Positions 54,725 to 64,000 of a DNA stretch of 64,000 nucleotides are shown one piece after another. Every line of letters begins with the position of its first letter. The stretch's first letter is position 1. The position numbers and the translations under genes were made by a program. Below the pieces are notes generated by a model. The model ran no database searches and was not told the DNA's origin. It saw nothing but the letters and a program-made list of their open reading frames with translations. This stretch comes from JADJLQ01 sp031417835 (GTDB taxonomy: Bacteria; Bacteroidota; Bacteroidia; Chitinophagales; Saprospiraceae), in assembly GCA_031417835.1 (NCBI GenBank), contig JANOWJ010000068.1, positions 24,105-88,104 of the forward strand, read 5' to 3'.

Positions 54725-57700
54725 ATGCCATTTAAAAAGAAAAGTACTAAGCATCCGAAATACTTTGATAGTATCACGATCAGTCTTTCTTCTCCTGATG
54801 ATATCTTGGAGAGATCCTATGGGGAGGTTTTAAAGCCAGAAACCATCAATTATCGTTCATACAAACCTGAGCGTGACGGTTTGTTTTGCGAACGAATTTT
54901 TGGTCCGGTCAAGGATTATGAATGTTATTGCGGTAAATACAAACGAATCAGATATAAAGGTATTGTGTGCGATCGTTGCGGGGTAGAAGTGACAGAGAAA
55001 AAAGTACGTAGAGAGCGTATGGGGCATATCAAACTAGTCGTACCAGTAGTGCATATTTGGTTTTTTAAGTCGCTACCGAATAAAATCGGTTATTTACTTG
55101 GGCTTTCATCAAAAAAATTAGAGTCGATTATCTACTATGAGCGTTATGTAGTTATTCAACCAGGGATAAAAGAAAAAGATGGCATGGGCCAACTGGATCT
55201 TTTATTAGAGGAAGAGTATCTTGATATCCTGGAGGCATTGCCAAAAGAAAATCAATTCCTGGACGACACACATCCTGACAAGTTTATAGCCAAGATGGGA
55301 GCTCTAGCAGTAAAAGATCTTCTGGAGCGGGTCAATCTGGATGATGTATCCTTTGATTTAAGGCATAAATCTTCTACAGAGAGCTCTCAACAAAGAAAAT
55401 CTGAAGCATTGAAACGACTCCGAGTAGTAGAGGCATTTAGAGATGGACAGAAAAATCAAGTGAATAAACCTGAATGGACGATCATCCAGTATCTACCTGT
55501 CATTCCACCGGAATTAAGGCCATTGGTGCCTTTAGATGGTGGTCGATTTGCCAGTTCCGACTTAAATGATTTGTATCGTAGAGTGATTATACGCAACAAT
55601 CGTTTAAAGCGATTGTTAGAAATCAAAGCACCTGAAGTAATCTTACGGAATGAAAAACGCATGTTGCAGGAAGCTGTAGACAGCTTGTTTGACAACAGTC
55701 GTAAATCCAATGCCGTAAAAGCTGAAGGTGGACGAGCATTAAAATCATTGAGTGATATCCTAAAAGGAAAGCAAGGTCGATTCCGTCAAAATCTTTTGGG
55801 AAAACGGGTAGATTATTCTGGTCGTTCTGTAATCGTAGTAGGTCCTACCTTGCGATTGCACGAATGTGGTTTGCCCAAGAATATGGCGGCTGAATTATTT
55901 AAGCCATTTATTATCCGCAAGCTTATCGAGCGGGGAATTGTAAAAACGGTGAAGTCTGCCAAAAAGTTAGTAGACCGTAAAGACCCTGTGATTTGGGAGA
56001 TCTTGGAAAACATTTTGAAAGGGCATCCGGTGCTCCTCAATCGAGCTCCTACACTCCATAGGTTATCTATACAAGCATTCCAACCTAGACTTGTGGAAGG
56101 TAAAGCAATACAGTTGCATCCGTTAGTATGCGGAGCTTTCAACGCGGATTTTGACGGTGACCAGATGGCTGTTCATGTGCCTTTGAGTCAGACTTCTATA
56201 TTGGAAGCACAATTGTTGATGTTATCATCACATAATATGCTCAATCCTCAGGATGGATCGCCGATCACTTTGCCTTCTCAGGACATGGTATTGGGGTTGT
56301 ATTATTTGACGAAAGAAAAGAAATCAATTGGTAAGGAAATCGTAAGAGGTCAAGGGTCCAAATTCTATTCTTTTGAAGAAGTGATCATCGCATTCAATGA
56401 AGGTAAAGTTGATTTGCATGCGACTATTAAAGTCAGGGCTAGGGTAGAAGATGAAAATTTACAACTGGTTCAAAAAATAATAGATACTACGGTCGGGCGA
56501 GTATTGTTTAATCAGGCCACTCCAGAAAAAGTGCCTTTTATCAATGAACTTGCTACCAAAAAGACGCTGAAGAAAATCATCAGTGAAGTCATTACGCGTA
56601 CTGATTTTTCTCAAACAGCTGATTTCTTGGATGCGATCAAAGACATGGGATTCTATTGGGCCTTCAAAGGTGGTCTTTCATTTAATCTGGGTGATCTGAT
56701 CACACCTTCTATCAAAGATGTGACACTTGCTCAAGCCAAAGTGGAAGTTGATGAAATCTGGGAAAATTACAATACGGGATTAATCACCAATAATGAACGA
56801 TATAATCAAATCATCGATCGGTGGACTTTTGCAGATAACAGGATTACAGATAGTCTGATGAAAGAACTCTCGAGCCATAAACAAGGATTCAACTCAGTAT
56901 ATATGATGTTGCATTCAGGAGCTCGAGGTTCAAAACAACAGATCAAACAGTTGTGCGGATTACGGGGATTGATGGCAAAACCGAGAAAGTCCGGAGATAC
57001 CGGAGCGGCGATCATCGAGAATCCAATCCTTTCAAACTTCCTGGATGGCTTGAGTGTATTGGAATACTTTATCTCTACCCATGGTGCTCGTAAAGGTCTT
57101 GCAGATACAGCATTGAAGACGGCAGATGCGGGTTACCTCACGCGTCGTCTAGTGGATGTATCTCAGGATGTAGTCATCAATGAAGTTGATTGCGGTACAT
57201 TACGAGGTATTGAGACGATCGCTTTAAAAGACAATGAAAAAATCATTGAACCATTATCAGCTCGTATAAATGGTCGATACAATTTGCATGCGATCTATCA
57301 TCCTGTCACAGATGAATTATTGATCGATGCGGCACAATACATAGATGAAAAGACCGGAGAAAAAATTGAAGAATCTGGAATTGAAGCGGTGACGATTCGG
57401 TCCGTATTGACCTGTGAAGCGCGTAGAGGTGTATGTACCAAATGTTATGGTAAAAACATGGCTAGTGGTCGAATCACTGAACAAGGTGATGCCGTAGGGA
57501 TCATCGCTGCCCAGTCGATCGGCGAGCCCGGCACTCAGTTGACGCTGCGTACATTCCACGTAGGGGGTATAGCATCTATCTCCAAGACAGAATCTGAACT
57601 TGTAGCTAAGTTTGATGGTCAGATCGAATTTGACAATGTTAGTTTTACTTCGGTCAAGGAGGAAGATCATAAGACGAATATTATCTTATCTAGATCTGGT

Positions 57701-59011
57701 GAAATTAGAATCATCGATCCTAAAACGAAGAAACAATTCAATACCAGCCATGTACCATATGGTGCAAATCTGAAAGTAAAAGAAGGCCAGATCGTCAAGA
57801 AAGGTGACTTGATTTGCGATTGGGATCCATTTAATGCTGTTATCGTGTCTGAATTTGCAGGTATAGCTCAATTTACTGAAATCGAAGAAGGTGTTACGTT
57901 TAGAATGGAACGGGATGATCAGACGGGTTATGCTGAAAAAGTAATCATCGACGCTAAAAACAAGAAGAAAATTCCTGTCATACGTATCGTAGATAAAAAT
58001 GGCGATGATCTCAAGCAATACACTTTACCTGTGGGGGCATATATCTCTATCAGTGATGGTGACCATGTCACGGCTGGTCAAAAGATTGTGAAAATCCCTC
58101 GTAAACTTGGTAAAATTCAGGATATCACTGGAGGTTTACCTAGAGTAACAGAATTGTTTGAAGCCCGTAACCCATCTAATCCAGCTACTGTAGCCGAGAT
58201 AGATGGTATCGTGACCTTCGGCAAGATCAAGCGAGGTAATCGGGAGGTCATGATCGAAGATGAAAAGACAGGTCAAAAAAGTAAATACTTAATTGGCTTA
58301 TCTAAACATTTACTGGTACAGGAAGGGGACTTTGTGCGATCAGGTACGCCTATTACAGACGGGACCATAGCTGCCAGAGATATCCTTCATATCAAAGGTC
58401 CGTATGCTGTGCAATCGCATTTGGTCAATGGCGTGCAAGAAGTATATCGATCACAGGGTATCAATATCAATGATAAACACATCGAGGTGATCGTGCGTCA
58501 GATGATGCGTCGAGTACAAATTGAAGATCCTGGAGATACTCATTTCCTCGAAAGCGAAGCAGTTGACAAACACGAGTTTAACGAGCACAATGACTGGATC
58601 TACGACAAAAAGTTTGTAGTGGAAGCCGGTGACTCTGGTAAATTGAAACCTGGTGCTTTAGTCACTTTACGCCAAATCAGAGAAGAAAATAGTTCGTTGA
58701 AACGAAATGATAAGAAAGCAGTAGAATATCGGGATGCACTGCCTGCCACCTCAAGTCCTTTACTTCTTGGTATTACTAAGAGTTCTCTAGGTACTGAAAG
58801 CTGGATTTCTGCAGCATCGTTCCAAGAGACGACCAAAGTACTTTCTCAGGCCGCCATAGCAGCTTCTAAAGATATCCTCAATGGATTGAAAGAGAATGTG
58901 ATAGTAGGTAAGCGTATCCCTGCTGGAACAGGTATGAGACATTTTGAAAATCTTATCGTGACAGCTCCAGATAGTACTACACTCAAGCTTGAGCCGGAAA
59001 TAGCAGCATAG
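54725..59011 (+). CDS. rpoC: DNA-directed RNA polymerase subunit beta'
   Basis: The 1428-residue beta' subunit carries the active site. The zinc ribbon has Cys67, Cys69, Cys82 and Cys85 (YECYCGK and VCDRCGVEV). The catalytic loop is NADFDGDQMAVH at 473-484, with Mg-binding Asp475, Asp477 and Asp479. A second zinc site includes CEARRGVCTKCYG. The bridge and trigger helix region follows (SIGEPGTQLTLRTFHVGG). It is the last gene of the operon and ends in a strong terminator. Confidence 0.98.
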   Translation: MPFKKKSTKHPKYFDSITISLSSPDDILERSYGEVLKPETINYRSYKPERDGLFCERIFGPVKDYECYCGKYKRIRYKGIVCDRCGVEVTEKKVRRERMGHIKLVVPVVHIWFFKSLPNKIGYLLGLSSKKLESIIYYERYVVIQPGIKEKDGMGQLDLLLEEEYLDILEALPKENQFLDDTHPDKFIAKMGALAVKDLLERVNLDDVSFDLRHKSSTESSQQRKSEALKRLRVVEAFRDGQKNQVNKPEWTIIQYLPVIPPELRPLVPLDGGRFASSDLNDLYRRVIIRNNRLKRLLEIKAPEVILRNEKRMLQEAVDSLFDNSRKSNAVKAEGGRALKSLSDILKGKQGRFRQNLLGKRVDYSGRSVIVVGPTLRLHECGLPKNMAAELFKPFIIRKLIERGIVKTVKSAKKLVDRKDPVIWEILENILKGHPVLLNRAPTLHRLSIQAFQPRLVEGKAIQLHPLVCGAFNADFDGDQMAVHVPLSQTSILEAQLLMLSSHNMLNPQDGSPITLPSQDMVLGLYYLTKEKKSIGKEIVRGQGSKFYSFEEVIIAFNEGKVDLHATIKVRARVEDENLQLVQKIIDTTVGRVLFNQATPEKVPFINELATKKTLKKIISEVITRTDFSQTADFLDAIKDMGFYWAFKGGLSFNLGDLITPSIKDVTLAQAKVEVDEIWENYNTGLITNNERYNQIIDRWTFADNRITDSLMKELSSHKQGFNSVYMMLHSGARGSKQQIKQLCGLRGLMAKPRKSGDTGAAIIENPILSNFLDGLSVLEYFISTHGARKGLADTALKTADAGYLTRRLVDVSQDVVINEVDCGTLRGIETIALKDNEKIIEPLSARINGRYNLHAIYHPVTDELLIDAAQYIDEKTGEKIEESGIEAVTIRSVLTCEARRGVCTKCYGKNMASGRITEQGDAVGIIAAQSIGEPGTQLTLRTFHVGGIASISKTESELVAKFDGQIEFDNVSFTSVKEEDHKTNIILSRSGEIRIIDPKTKKQFNTSHVPYGANLKVKEGQIVKKGDLICDWDPFNAVIVSEFAGIAQFTEIEEGVTFRMERDDQTGYAEKVIIDAKNKKKIPVIRIVDKNGDDLKQYTLPVGAYISISDGDHVTAGQKIVKIPRKLGKIQDITGGLPRVTELFEARNPSNPATVAEIDGIVTFGKIKRGNREVMIEDEKTGQKSKYLIGLSKHLLVQEGDFVRSGTPITDGTIAARDILHIKGPYAVQSHLVNGVQEVYRSQGININDKHIEVIVRQMMRRVQIEDPGDTHFLESEAVDKHEFNEHNDWIYDKKFVVEAGDSGKLKPGALVTLRQIREENSSLKRNDKKAVEYRDALPATSSPLLLGITKSSLGTESWISAASFQETTKVLSQAAIAASKDILNGLKENVIVGKRIPAGTGMRHFENLIVTAPDSTTLKLEPEIAA

Positions 59012-59033
59012 ATTGATACACAAGTTTGTATAT

Positions 59034-59065
59034 AAAAAGGAGATGGTGACATCTCCTTTTTAATT
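59034..59065 (+). terminator. Rho-independent terminator after rpoC
   Basis: AAAAAGGAGATG (59034-59045) and CATCTCCTTTTT (59050-59061) form a perfect 12-bp stem around GTGA. The symmetric A and T runs suggest it can also serve the converging rnhA gene. Confidence 0.93.
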
Positions 59066-59105
59066 TTACTCAATGGGTAACCTGAATTAAACAGGTGTTT
59101 TTGAC

Positions 59106-59723
59106 CTATTTTCTCCCAAAATCAGCGGGGTTTTCGCCCCATAGTTCAGTCTCCCATTTTAAGATTGGATTGTTATATCGATTAGTTTGCAACCAAACTA
59201 AAGCTCGATCGACTAATTTGAACAAGGATTCATTTTTTTTACTCCTTACAAGATTAGTTTTTATTTTTTTATTTTTTACCCAACTCAGTCCGGTGATGGA
59301 GTCAGAATAAATCGCAGTGTGGTTATTTTCTTGATTTTTAAGCATAGCCAGTGCATGGACTATGGCCAAAAACTCTCCGATATTGACCGTGCCTTCCTGG
59401 AAAGGACCTTGGTGAAATAATTTTATCCCATTGTGCGGATTAATACCTTGATACTCCAGTATGCCAGGATTGCCCTCGCAGGCGGCATCTACGGCAATAG
59501 CATCTTTTACAATCCCTGAAAGACTTCGAGTTCTTTTTGTTGCGACTGCCTTTATTTTTGTTGGTCCGTTTTTGAATGCAGCCTTTGCCTCCTCAAAGTT
59601 CTCAAATGATTTAAATCTTGCACCGACAAAGTTTTTCACTTGTGCCTCACAGGTAGCCCAGTCGGTATAGATTCCCGTTTTATAACCTTCCCAGACTACA
59701 TAATATTTTTGTTTCTTCGCCAT
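59106..59723 (-). CDS. rnhA: Ribonuclease H1 with N-terminal viroplasmin domain
   Basis: The 205-residue enzyme cleaves RNA in RNA-DNA hybrids. Residues 5-50 are a viroplasmin/hybrid-binding domain (KYYVVWEGYKTGIYTDWATCEAQVKNF is its diagnostic block). The RNase H fold follows with Asp79 (AIAVDAACEGNPG), Glu117 (NIGEFLAIVHAL), Asp141 (IYSDSITGLSW) and Asp201 (ENPADFG). All four catalytic acidic residues are present, in the divergent VDAACEGNPG form usual in Bacteroidota. Divergent from tatD with a 26-bp gap. Confidence 0.94.
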   Translation of the reverse strand: MAKKQKYYVVWEGYKTGIYTDWATCEAQVKNFVGARFKSFENFEEAKAAFKNGPTKIKAVATKRTRSLSGIVKDAIAVDAACEGNPGILEYQGINPHNGIKLFHQGPFQEGTVNIGEFLAIVHALAMLKNQENNHTAIYSDSITGLSWVKNKKIKTNLVRSKKNESLFKLVDRALVWLQTNRYNNPILKWETELWGENPADFGRK

Positions 59724-59736
59724 ACCATTTAGGGTT

Positions 59737-59744
59737 CAAATATA
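59737..59744 (-). promoter_or_regulatory. -7 promoter element of rnhA
   Basis: Read on the minus strand, this is TATATTTG, an exact TAnnTTTG match, 14 bp upstream of the rnhA start. The gap to tatD is only 26 bp, so the -33 side falls in the tatD coding start and looks weak. Confidence 0.4.
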
Positions 59745-59749
59745 TCAAG

Positions 59750-60511
59750 ATGTTAATAGATACGCACGCACATTTGTATTCCCAAGAGTTTGATATTGAT
59801 CAGGAGACCATGATCCAAAGAGCAGTGCAATCGGGAGTAAAGCGCATCTATTTGCCCAATGTCGATGTATCGTCGGTGGCGAGATTAAAATCACTACTGA
59901 AGCATTCTAACATTTTATATCCTATGATGGGTCTGCATCCTTGCAGTGTGCAGGCAGATTATTTATCGGTGTTGCAAGTACTCAAACAGGAATTTTTACA
60001 CGCCACTTATTATGGCATCGGTGAGACCGGACTAGATTTGTATTGGGATAAAACTACCTTGCCGCACCAAATAGAGGCTTTTAAAATACAATGCACCTGG
60101 GCTATTGAATATGACCTCCCTATCATCATCCACAGTAGATTAGCCACTTCAGAAGTATTGGATATTTTGGAGGGTATGACTCCTCGACCGGCTAAAGGAA
60201 TTTTCCATTGTTTTAGCGGGACTAAGGAGGAGATAGAGCGAGTGGCCGCATTGGGCCAATATTACTATGGAATTGGTGGTGTGCTTACATATAAAAATTC
60301 TGGGTTAGCCGAATCCATACCATTTATACCTAGAGATAAATTGGTATTGGAGACCGATGCGCCATATCTTGCCCCTGCTCCGTATCGAGGTAAAAGAAAT
60401 GAATCTGCTTATATCACTTATGTAAATTTAAAGTTGAGTGAATGCCTGAACCTCTCTTTAGATGCAACTGCAGCACTCACCAGTGAAAATGCAATGAGAG
60501 TATTTGAATAA
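59750..60511 (+). CDS. tatD: TatD family metal-dependent deoxyribonuclease
   Basis: The 253-residue TIM-barrel hydrolase has the full metal site: His6 and His8 (DTHAHLY), Glu92 (GIGETGLDLYWD), His128 (IIIHSR), His153 (FHCFSG) and Asp203 (LETDAPYLAP). Characterised relatives are 3'-5' exonucleases acting in DNA repair or degradation. Normal length for the family. It is the only protein gene on the plus strand between rpoC and the tRNA-Ser. Confidence 0.92.
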   Translation: MLIDTHAHLYSQEFDIDQETMIQRAVQSGVKRIYLPNVDVSSVARLKSLLKHSNILYPMMGLHPCSVQADYLSVLQVLKQEFLHATYYGIGETGLDLYWDKTTLPHQIEAFKIQCTWAIEYDLPIIIHSRLATSEVLDILEGMTPRPAKGIFHCFSGTKEEIERVAALGQYYYGIGGVLTYKNSGLAESIPFIPRDKLVLETDAPYLAPAPYRGKRNESAYITYVNLKLSECLNLSLDATAALTSENAMRVFE

Positions 60512-60581
60512 AAAGATTGCGAATGACTCATCTTGCCCAAAACACATGATATCCTCTGAATAAATCATTACGAATTCACAT

Positions 60582-60612
60582 TTTGAAAGCCCCATAATTT
60601 TGACGATCTTTG
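60582..60612 (+). promoter_or_regulatory. Promoter of tRNA-Ser
   Basis: TTTG (60582-60585), a 19-bp spacer and GATCTTTG (60605-60612, one mismatch) followed by C. It ends 14 bp before the tRNA. Confidence 0.55.
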
Positions 60613-60626
60613 CATCGATTTATTAC

Positions 60627-60714
60627 GGAAGGTTGCGAGAGTGGTTTAACCGGCACGCCTGGAAAGTGTGTGTACATCAAAAGTGTACCTAGGGTTCGAA
60701 TCCCTAACCTTCCG
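60627..60714 (+). tRNA. tRNA-Ser (GGA anticodon)
   Basis: Class II tRNA. Acceptor GGAAGGT pairs with ACCTTCC, with discriminator G. The anticodon loop CTGGAAA gives GGA, a long variable arm follows (about 60668-60689), and the T-arm is AGGGTTCGAATCCCT. CCA is not encoded. Confidence 0.95.
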
Positions 60715-60716
60715 CA

Positions 60717-61564
60717 TTTTTTATGCTCAATAGGGCATTTTGTAGTCTAGACGGGAACATATTTCATATTGGACAAGCATTCCTGAAAAGGATATATAAA
60801 GAGCCGATATTTTATTTGAAAAAGAAGATTACGTTTTTTATTATTTTGTTTGAAATTGAGTATTGAAAAATCAATTCAAGGCGATGTGGGTGAGTGAAAA
60901 TGACACAACGACCACCATGCATTCAGGAGCTAAAATATGTTCTAGAGGAGATTTCCTTTGTACCACGAGAGTTCATAGTTTATATATCGATACTATTCAA
61001 AGAAATCAAATTGAAGGCAGATACCCTGATAATAAAAAATTAATCTACAGCTATAATACTAGAGATTATACTTACAACTTATTTGTTGAAAGGAAAGAAT
61101 TTTTAAAATGCTTGCGTGCAAGCTGTTAATTTTTATAATTAACTATTCAAGCTATATAACACATTCCATAAAACACTAATTTCCTTAAAATCGGCGGCGT
61201 TCAACTTAATGGTCATAAGTGGTCCCTTTCACCTGAAAAAATGGAGCTGTTTGAATCCAAAATTCCGCCCGCCCCCACCACATAGTATAAACTAACTGAG
61301 TATCGCCTGCCTGTAACTATAACAATTTTAATGGCTATTTTATAATATTATCTTAAAGTATTGCGAGGTCGTTTATCATATTAAACAATATCTTAATCTA
61401 TAAGTTTCTGATTGTTTAGATGATATAAGGAAATTGAGATTTTTATAAAAAACATTTACTTAAATATATTCCATGTATTATATTTATGTGACGAAAGCCT
61501 TGATTTTCAAACACATAACTTACACTTTAAGGGCTTTCAAAATAAATTATAAAACGAATCTTAT
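60717..61564. other. 850-bp region with little coding evidence
   Basis: The best plus-strand frame runs from 60863 (TTG; first ATG 60884) to 61129 and could encode about 81-88 residues without recognisable motifs. Around 61183-61279 the base composition becomes GC-richer. A short frame there ends in TAG, reading GGVQLNGHKWSLSPEKMELF, and the DNA contains TGGTC twice, 11 bp apart, a pattern reminiscent of IS21-type ends. This may be a remnant of a mobile element. The last 100 bp hold a GAAAGCC/GGCTTTC inverted repeat (61493-61499, 61532-61538) in the leader of the next gene. Confidence 0.35.
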
Positions 61565-64000
61565 ATGTTTAAAACATTTTTTACACTTCGAACTTTAACA
61601 CGATTGACGAGCTTTTGCTTGCCGATCCTACTTCTTGTGTTGAGCCTCAAGACCTCTGCACAAGTGCCTTGTAACTTGGTCTGTAATGACCATGTGAATG
61701 CATCAATGCCCGCTGCAGGAAACTGTACGCGAACATTTGAAGCAGATGATTTTTTGGAAAACCCTGATCTTCAGTGTGCATACACGGTAGACTTAGTGCA
61801 TCCATTTGGGACCAGTCAAATAGCTAATGATGCTGTTGATCGATCTCACTTGGGTTATACCTTCGTGTATCGAGTGGTAGCACCAGATGGCAATTCTTGC
61901 TGGGGTTATGTGACCATCGAGGACAAAGCAGCACCACAAGCGATCTGCAAAAGTCGCCGGTTGACTTGTTTTCAAGCAGCACAGATCAACAGTAACCTAG
62001 GCAAAGTGATAGACAACTGTCAGGCCGGTAGCGCAAAGATCGAAAGATTGGAGTTTCTCCCAGCAGGCAATGGTTGCGACTCTATCTTCATCGCGAGGAT
62101 CAAGCGGACCATCCGAGCATGGGATACTTGGGGTAATACCAACGTATGTATGGATACCTTGACAATCACCAGAGACTCGTTAAACAGAGTAAAATGTGCA
62201 GAATTAGTGGAGTTAAACTGCCGGGTGACCTGTGTAGTCGGTACTACTAAGACCGTATATACCTTCACAAAAGATAAAACAGCAGCTCACTATCCAAGTC
62301 CTGAGCTATTATTAAAACTCAGAAAAGATTGCCCATCGGTGATGTTGGTTGGGGGTTTGGTAGGCACCACGAGGTCAAAAGTAGTACCTCAAATCTCAGA
62401 CACCGTTTTTATATCCGTGCCAAGTTCAAGACCTAATATAGATACTTGTATCGGTCGAGATTCTTGTGTAGATATGTATCCAGCTTTAGGCGGAGCTTGC
62501 AAGACAACCATCGGTTTCTCAGATGAGATATTGGACATCTGTGGTACAGGATTCAAGATTCGTCGTCAGTGGCGTATAGCCAACTGGTGTACAGGTCGAG
62601 ATACGGTATGTATCCAATACATCAAAGTAGAAGATAAAGAAAAACCCAAAGTAACAAAAGTAGCTTCTAAAACCTTCGCTGCGAGTGCCCACGATTGTTA
62701 TGCAAGCGTACCTCTGCCAAAACCTGCAGTAGATGATTGTGATGCTGCAACTGTTTCAACGTATACCATTACAGTCACCGATTTTACACATCCAGGCAAA
62801 TCGATTGTATTAGCCGGCACCTTGCCAGGTACAGTAAAACTGCCATCTAATCCTTATGGTGACTGCCATATCGTCAATGTCAGAACAGTAGATAAATGTT
62901 ATAATGATGTATTGACTACTTACGAAGTATGTGTAGAAGATCTTACTCCACCTACACCGATATGTGATGAGACCACACAGACTACGGTAGATCCTGCCAC
63001 TTGTTGGGCGAGAGTATATGCTAAAGATCTGGACAATGGTAGCCGTGACAATTGTTGCAATGTGTTACACTTTGCAGTAGCTCACATGGACTCTGTTACT
63101 TATTATACCAATCTTTGGAAAAACTATTGGGACAAAAACTGTAAAGCTGCCTACTGGGCTGATAAAAACACGAATGGTTTATGGGATTATTTCTTAGACC
63201 AGTGGATCAATTGTTTTGTATTCAATGATTATATCGATTTGACGGAGTGTGGTGCTAATCAAGTAGTTCTACGAGTATATGAAGCATGTGGCGTGCCGAG
63301 ATATGACCCCCATGTATTCACCAATGAGTTGTGTCAAGAAAATTTCACCAACCACGATTGGTTTACATACAATACCTATCATGTATGCAGAGCATGGCAT
63401 AATTTCCAATTCTTCAATGCAAAAGGCACTAAGAGTTGTGGCAAATTTGGCCCGGTTTGTAACCCTTGGAATTATAAATTCCATGCTGATGTACCTATTA
63501 TAGATGATTCATCATGGAGTGGTTCTGAATACTATGGTGCATCATCTAGTTTTGCAGGATCTTGCTTATTTGGCTCGTTTGGAAATTCAACAGGAGGAGG
63601 AAACGCCCCAGGCAATCGTTGTTCTCGTAGACTTTACAACGATTGTATGGTCAACATCTTAGTAGATGACAAAACTCCTCCGGTCTGTGAAGATCCATTA
63701 GATGTATTCTGGTATTGTGATAATGTAGGTGGAGTAAATACCACTTCCAATAGTCTTGAGTATGCAAGCGATGCATGCGATGATGATAATTATACTGACG
63801 ATGCGACAGGTCGCAACGATGGTGATGATAATGACTGTTATGATGGCAAAGGCAAACCTTACAACAACATAGAGTGTGTACGTGAAAACGACGCTGACCG
63901 CAGCGACACGTTAGACGGCACAGGCGTGAAATCATTTGGTTGGTACGGTTGTAGTCTGTATGGTCCTGCACACCAGGAAGAACATGGTGACATTATTGAT
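61565..64000 (+). CDS. Large secreted cysteine-rich HYR-like repeat protein (5' part, runs off the window)
   Basis: An open frame of 812 codons starts at ATG 61565 and has no stop before the end of the window, so the C-terminus is missing. A signal peptide of about 33 residues ends SLKTSAQ. Repeats of about 100-240 residues are separated by links of the type (E/D)D-K-x-x-P at residues 119, 356, 458 and 701 (EDKAAPQAICK, EDKEKPKVTK, EDLTPPTPICD, DDKTPPVCED), the boundary pattern of HYR/Ig-like repeats. Cysteines are abundant (for example CNLVCNDH, DNCQAG, DNCCN), suggesting disulphide-rich surface domains. Such proteins in Saprospiria usually end in a type IX sorting signal, but that part is not seen here. 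Function is probably structural or adhesive. Confidence 0.85.
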   Translation, partial: MFKTFFTLRTLTRLTSFCLPILLLVLSLKTSAQVPCNLVCNDHVNASMPAAGNCTRTFEADDFLENPDLQCAYTVDLVHPFGTSQIANDAVDRSHLGYTFVYRVVAPDGNSCWGYVTIEDKAAPQAICKSRRLTCFQAAQINSNLGKVIDNCQAGSAKIERLEFLPAGNGCDSIFIARIKRTIRAWDTWGNTNVCMDTLTITRDSLNRVKCAELVELNCRVTCVVGTTKTVYTFTKDKTAAHYPSPELLLKLRKDCPSVMLVGGLVGTTRSKVVPQISDTVFISVPSSRPNIDTCIGRDSCVDMYPALGGACKTTIGFSDEILDICGTGFKIRRQWRIANWCTGRDTVCIQYIKVEDKEKPKVTKVASKTFAASAHDCYASVPLPKPAVDDCDAATVSTYTITVTDFTHPGKSIVLAGTLPGTVKLPSNPYGDCHIVNVRTVDKCYNDVLTTYEVCVEDLTPPTPICDETTQTTVDPATCWARVYAKDLDNGSRDNCCNVLHFAVAHMDSVTYYTNLWKNYWDKNCKAAYWADKNTNGLWDYFLDQWINCFVFNDYIDLTECGANQVVLRVYEACGVPRYDPHVFTNELCQENFTNHDWFTYNTYHVCRAWHNFQFFNAKGTKSCGKFGPVCNPWNYKFHADVPIIDDSSWSGSEYYGASSSFAGSCLFGSFGNSTGGGNAPGNRCSRRLYNDCMVNILVDDKTPPVCEDPLDVFWYCDNVGGVNTTSNSLEYASDACDDDNYTDDATGRNDGDDNDCYDGKGKPYNNIECVRENDADRSDTLDGTGVKSFGWYGCSLYGPAHQEEHGDIID

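Noticed and set aside
60863..61129. Plus-strand frame of up to 88 codons as a certain gene
   Set aside because: It begins with TTG, has no recognisable domain and lies in low-complexity AT-rich DNA. It is mentioned only as a possibility.

Overview
The window is chromosomal DNA from a member of the Bacteroidota, most likely the Saprospiria lineage. The evidence is five SusC/SusD outer-membrane pairs, lipoproteins with Bacteroidota-style signal peptides, several promoters of the TTTG-N19-TAnnTTTG type used by the Bacteroidota housekeeping sigma factor, a cysteine-rich HYR-like repeat protein, and the gene order rpsU-xer-hpf-tRNAs-tuf-tRNA(Trp)-secE-nusG-rplKAJL-rpoBC. The lineage assignment rests on family resemblance only.

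Region 1 (1-13.5 kb) holds ordinary single-copy genes: a cryptochrome-DASH/photolyase homologue, an exonuclease/GIY-YIG fusion, a NamZ-like (DUF1343) lipoprotein, glutathione peroxidase, a NudK-like Nudix hydrolase, a six-Arg S4-like potassium channel, a secreted S9 peptidase, an unknown lipoprotein, and a minus-strand membrane-lipid cluster (CPBP protease, cdsA, psd, YjjG-type HAD phosphatase) divergent from pdxJ.

Region 2 (13.8-42.7 kb) is a run of five SusC/SusD transport modules, all on the plus strand. They are called A to E here. A, C and E carry a third small surface lipoprotein. Most end in a hairpin terminator, and C, D and E have recognisable promoters. No glycoside hydrolase, sulfatase, SusR/HTCS or ECF-sigma/anti-sigma gene lies among them, so this is not a classical polysaccharide utilisation locus. 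Module D belongs to a different SusC/SusD subfamily from the other four. A MORN-repeat protein (minus strand) sits between B and C, and a minisatellite of 47-bp units lies in front of D.

Region 3 (42.8-59.0 kb) is the core translation/transcription cluster: rpsU, a Xer recombinase, hpf, four tRNAs, tuf, tRNA-Trp, secE, nusG, rplK, rplA, rplJ, rplL, rpoB, rpoC. It contains a partial duplicate of tRNA-Trp interrupted by a short palindrome, and several hairpins between genes that could control expression.

Region 4 (59.1-64 kb) has RNase H1, a TatD nuclease, tRNA-Ser, about 850 bp with little coding evidence, and the first 812 codons of a very large secreted cysteine-rich repeat protein that runs off the window. 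I see no clearly novel enzyme system, prophage, CRISPR array or defence island. The best leads are the tRNA-Trp duplication with its palindrome, the structured leader and small ORF before SusC of module B, the enzyme-free run of SusCD modules, and the 47-bp repeats.
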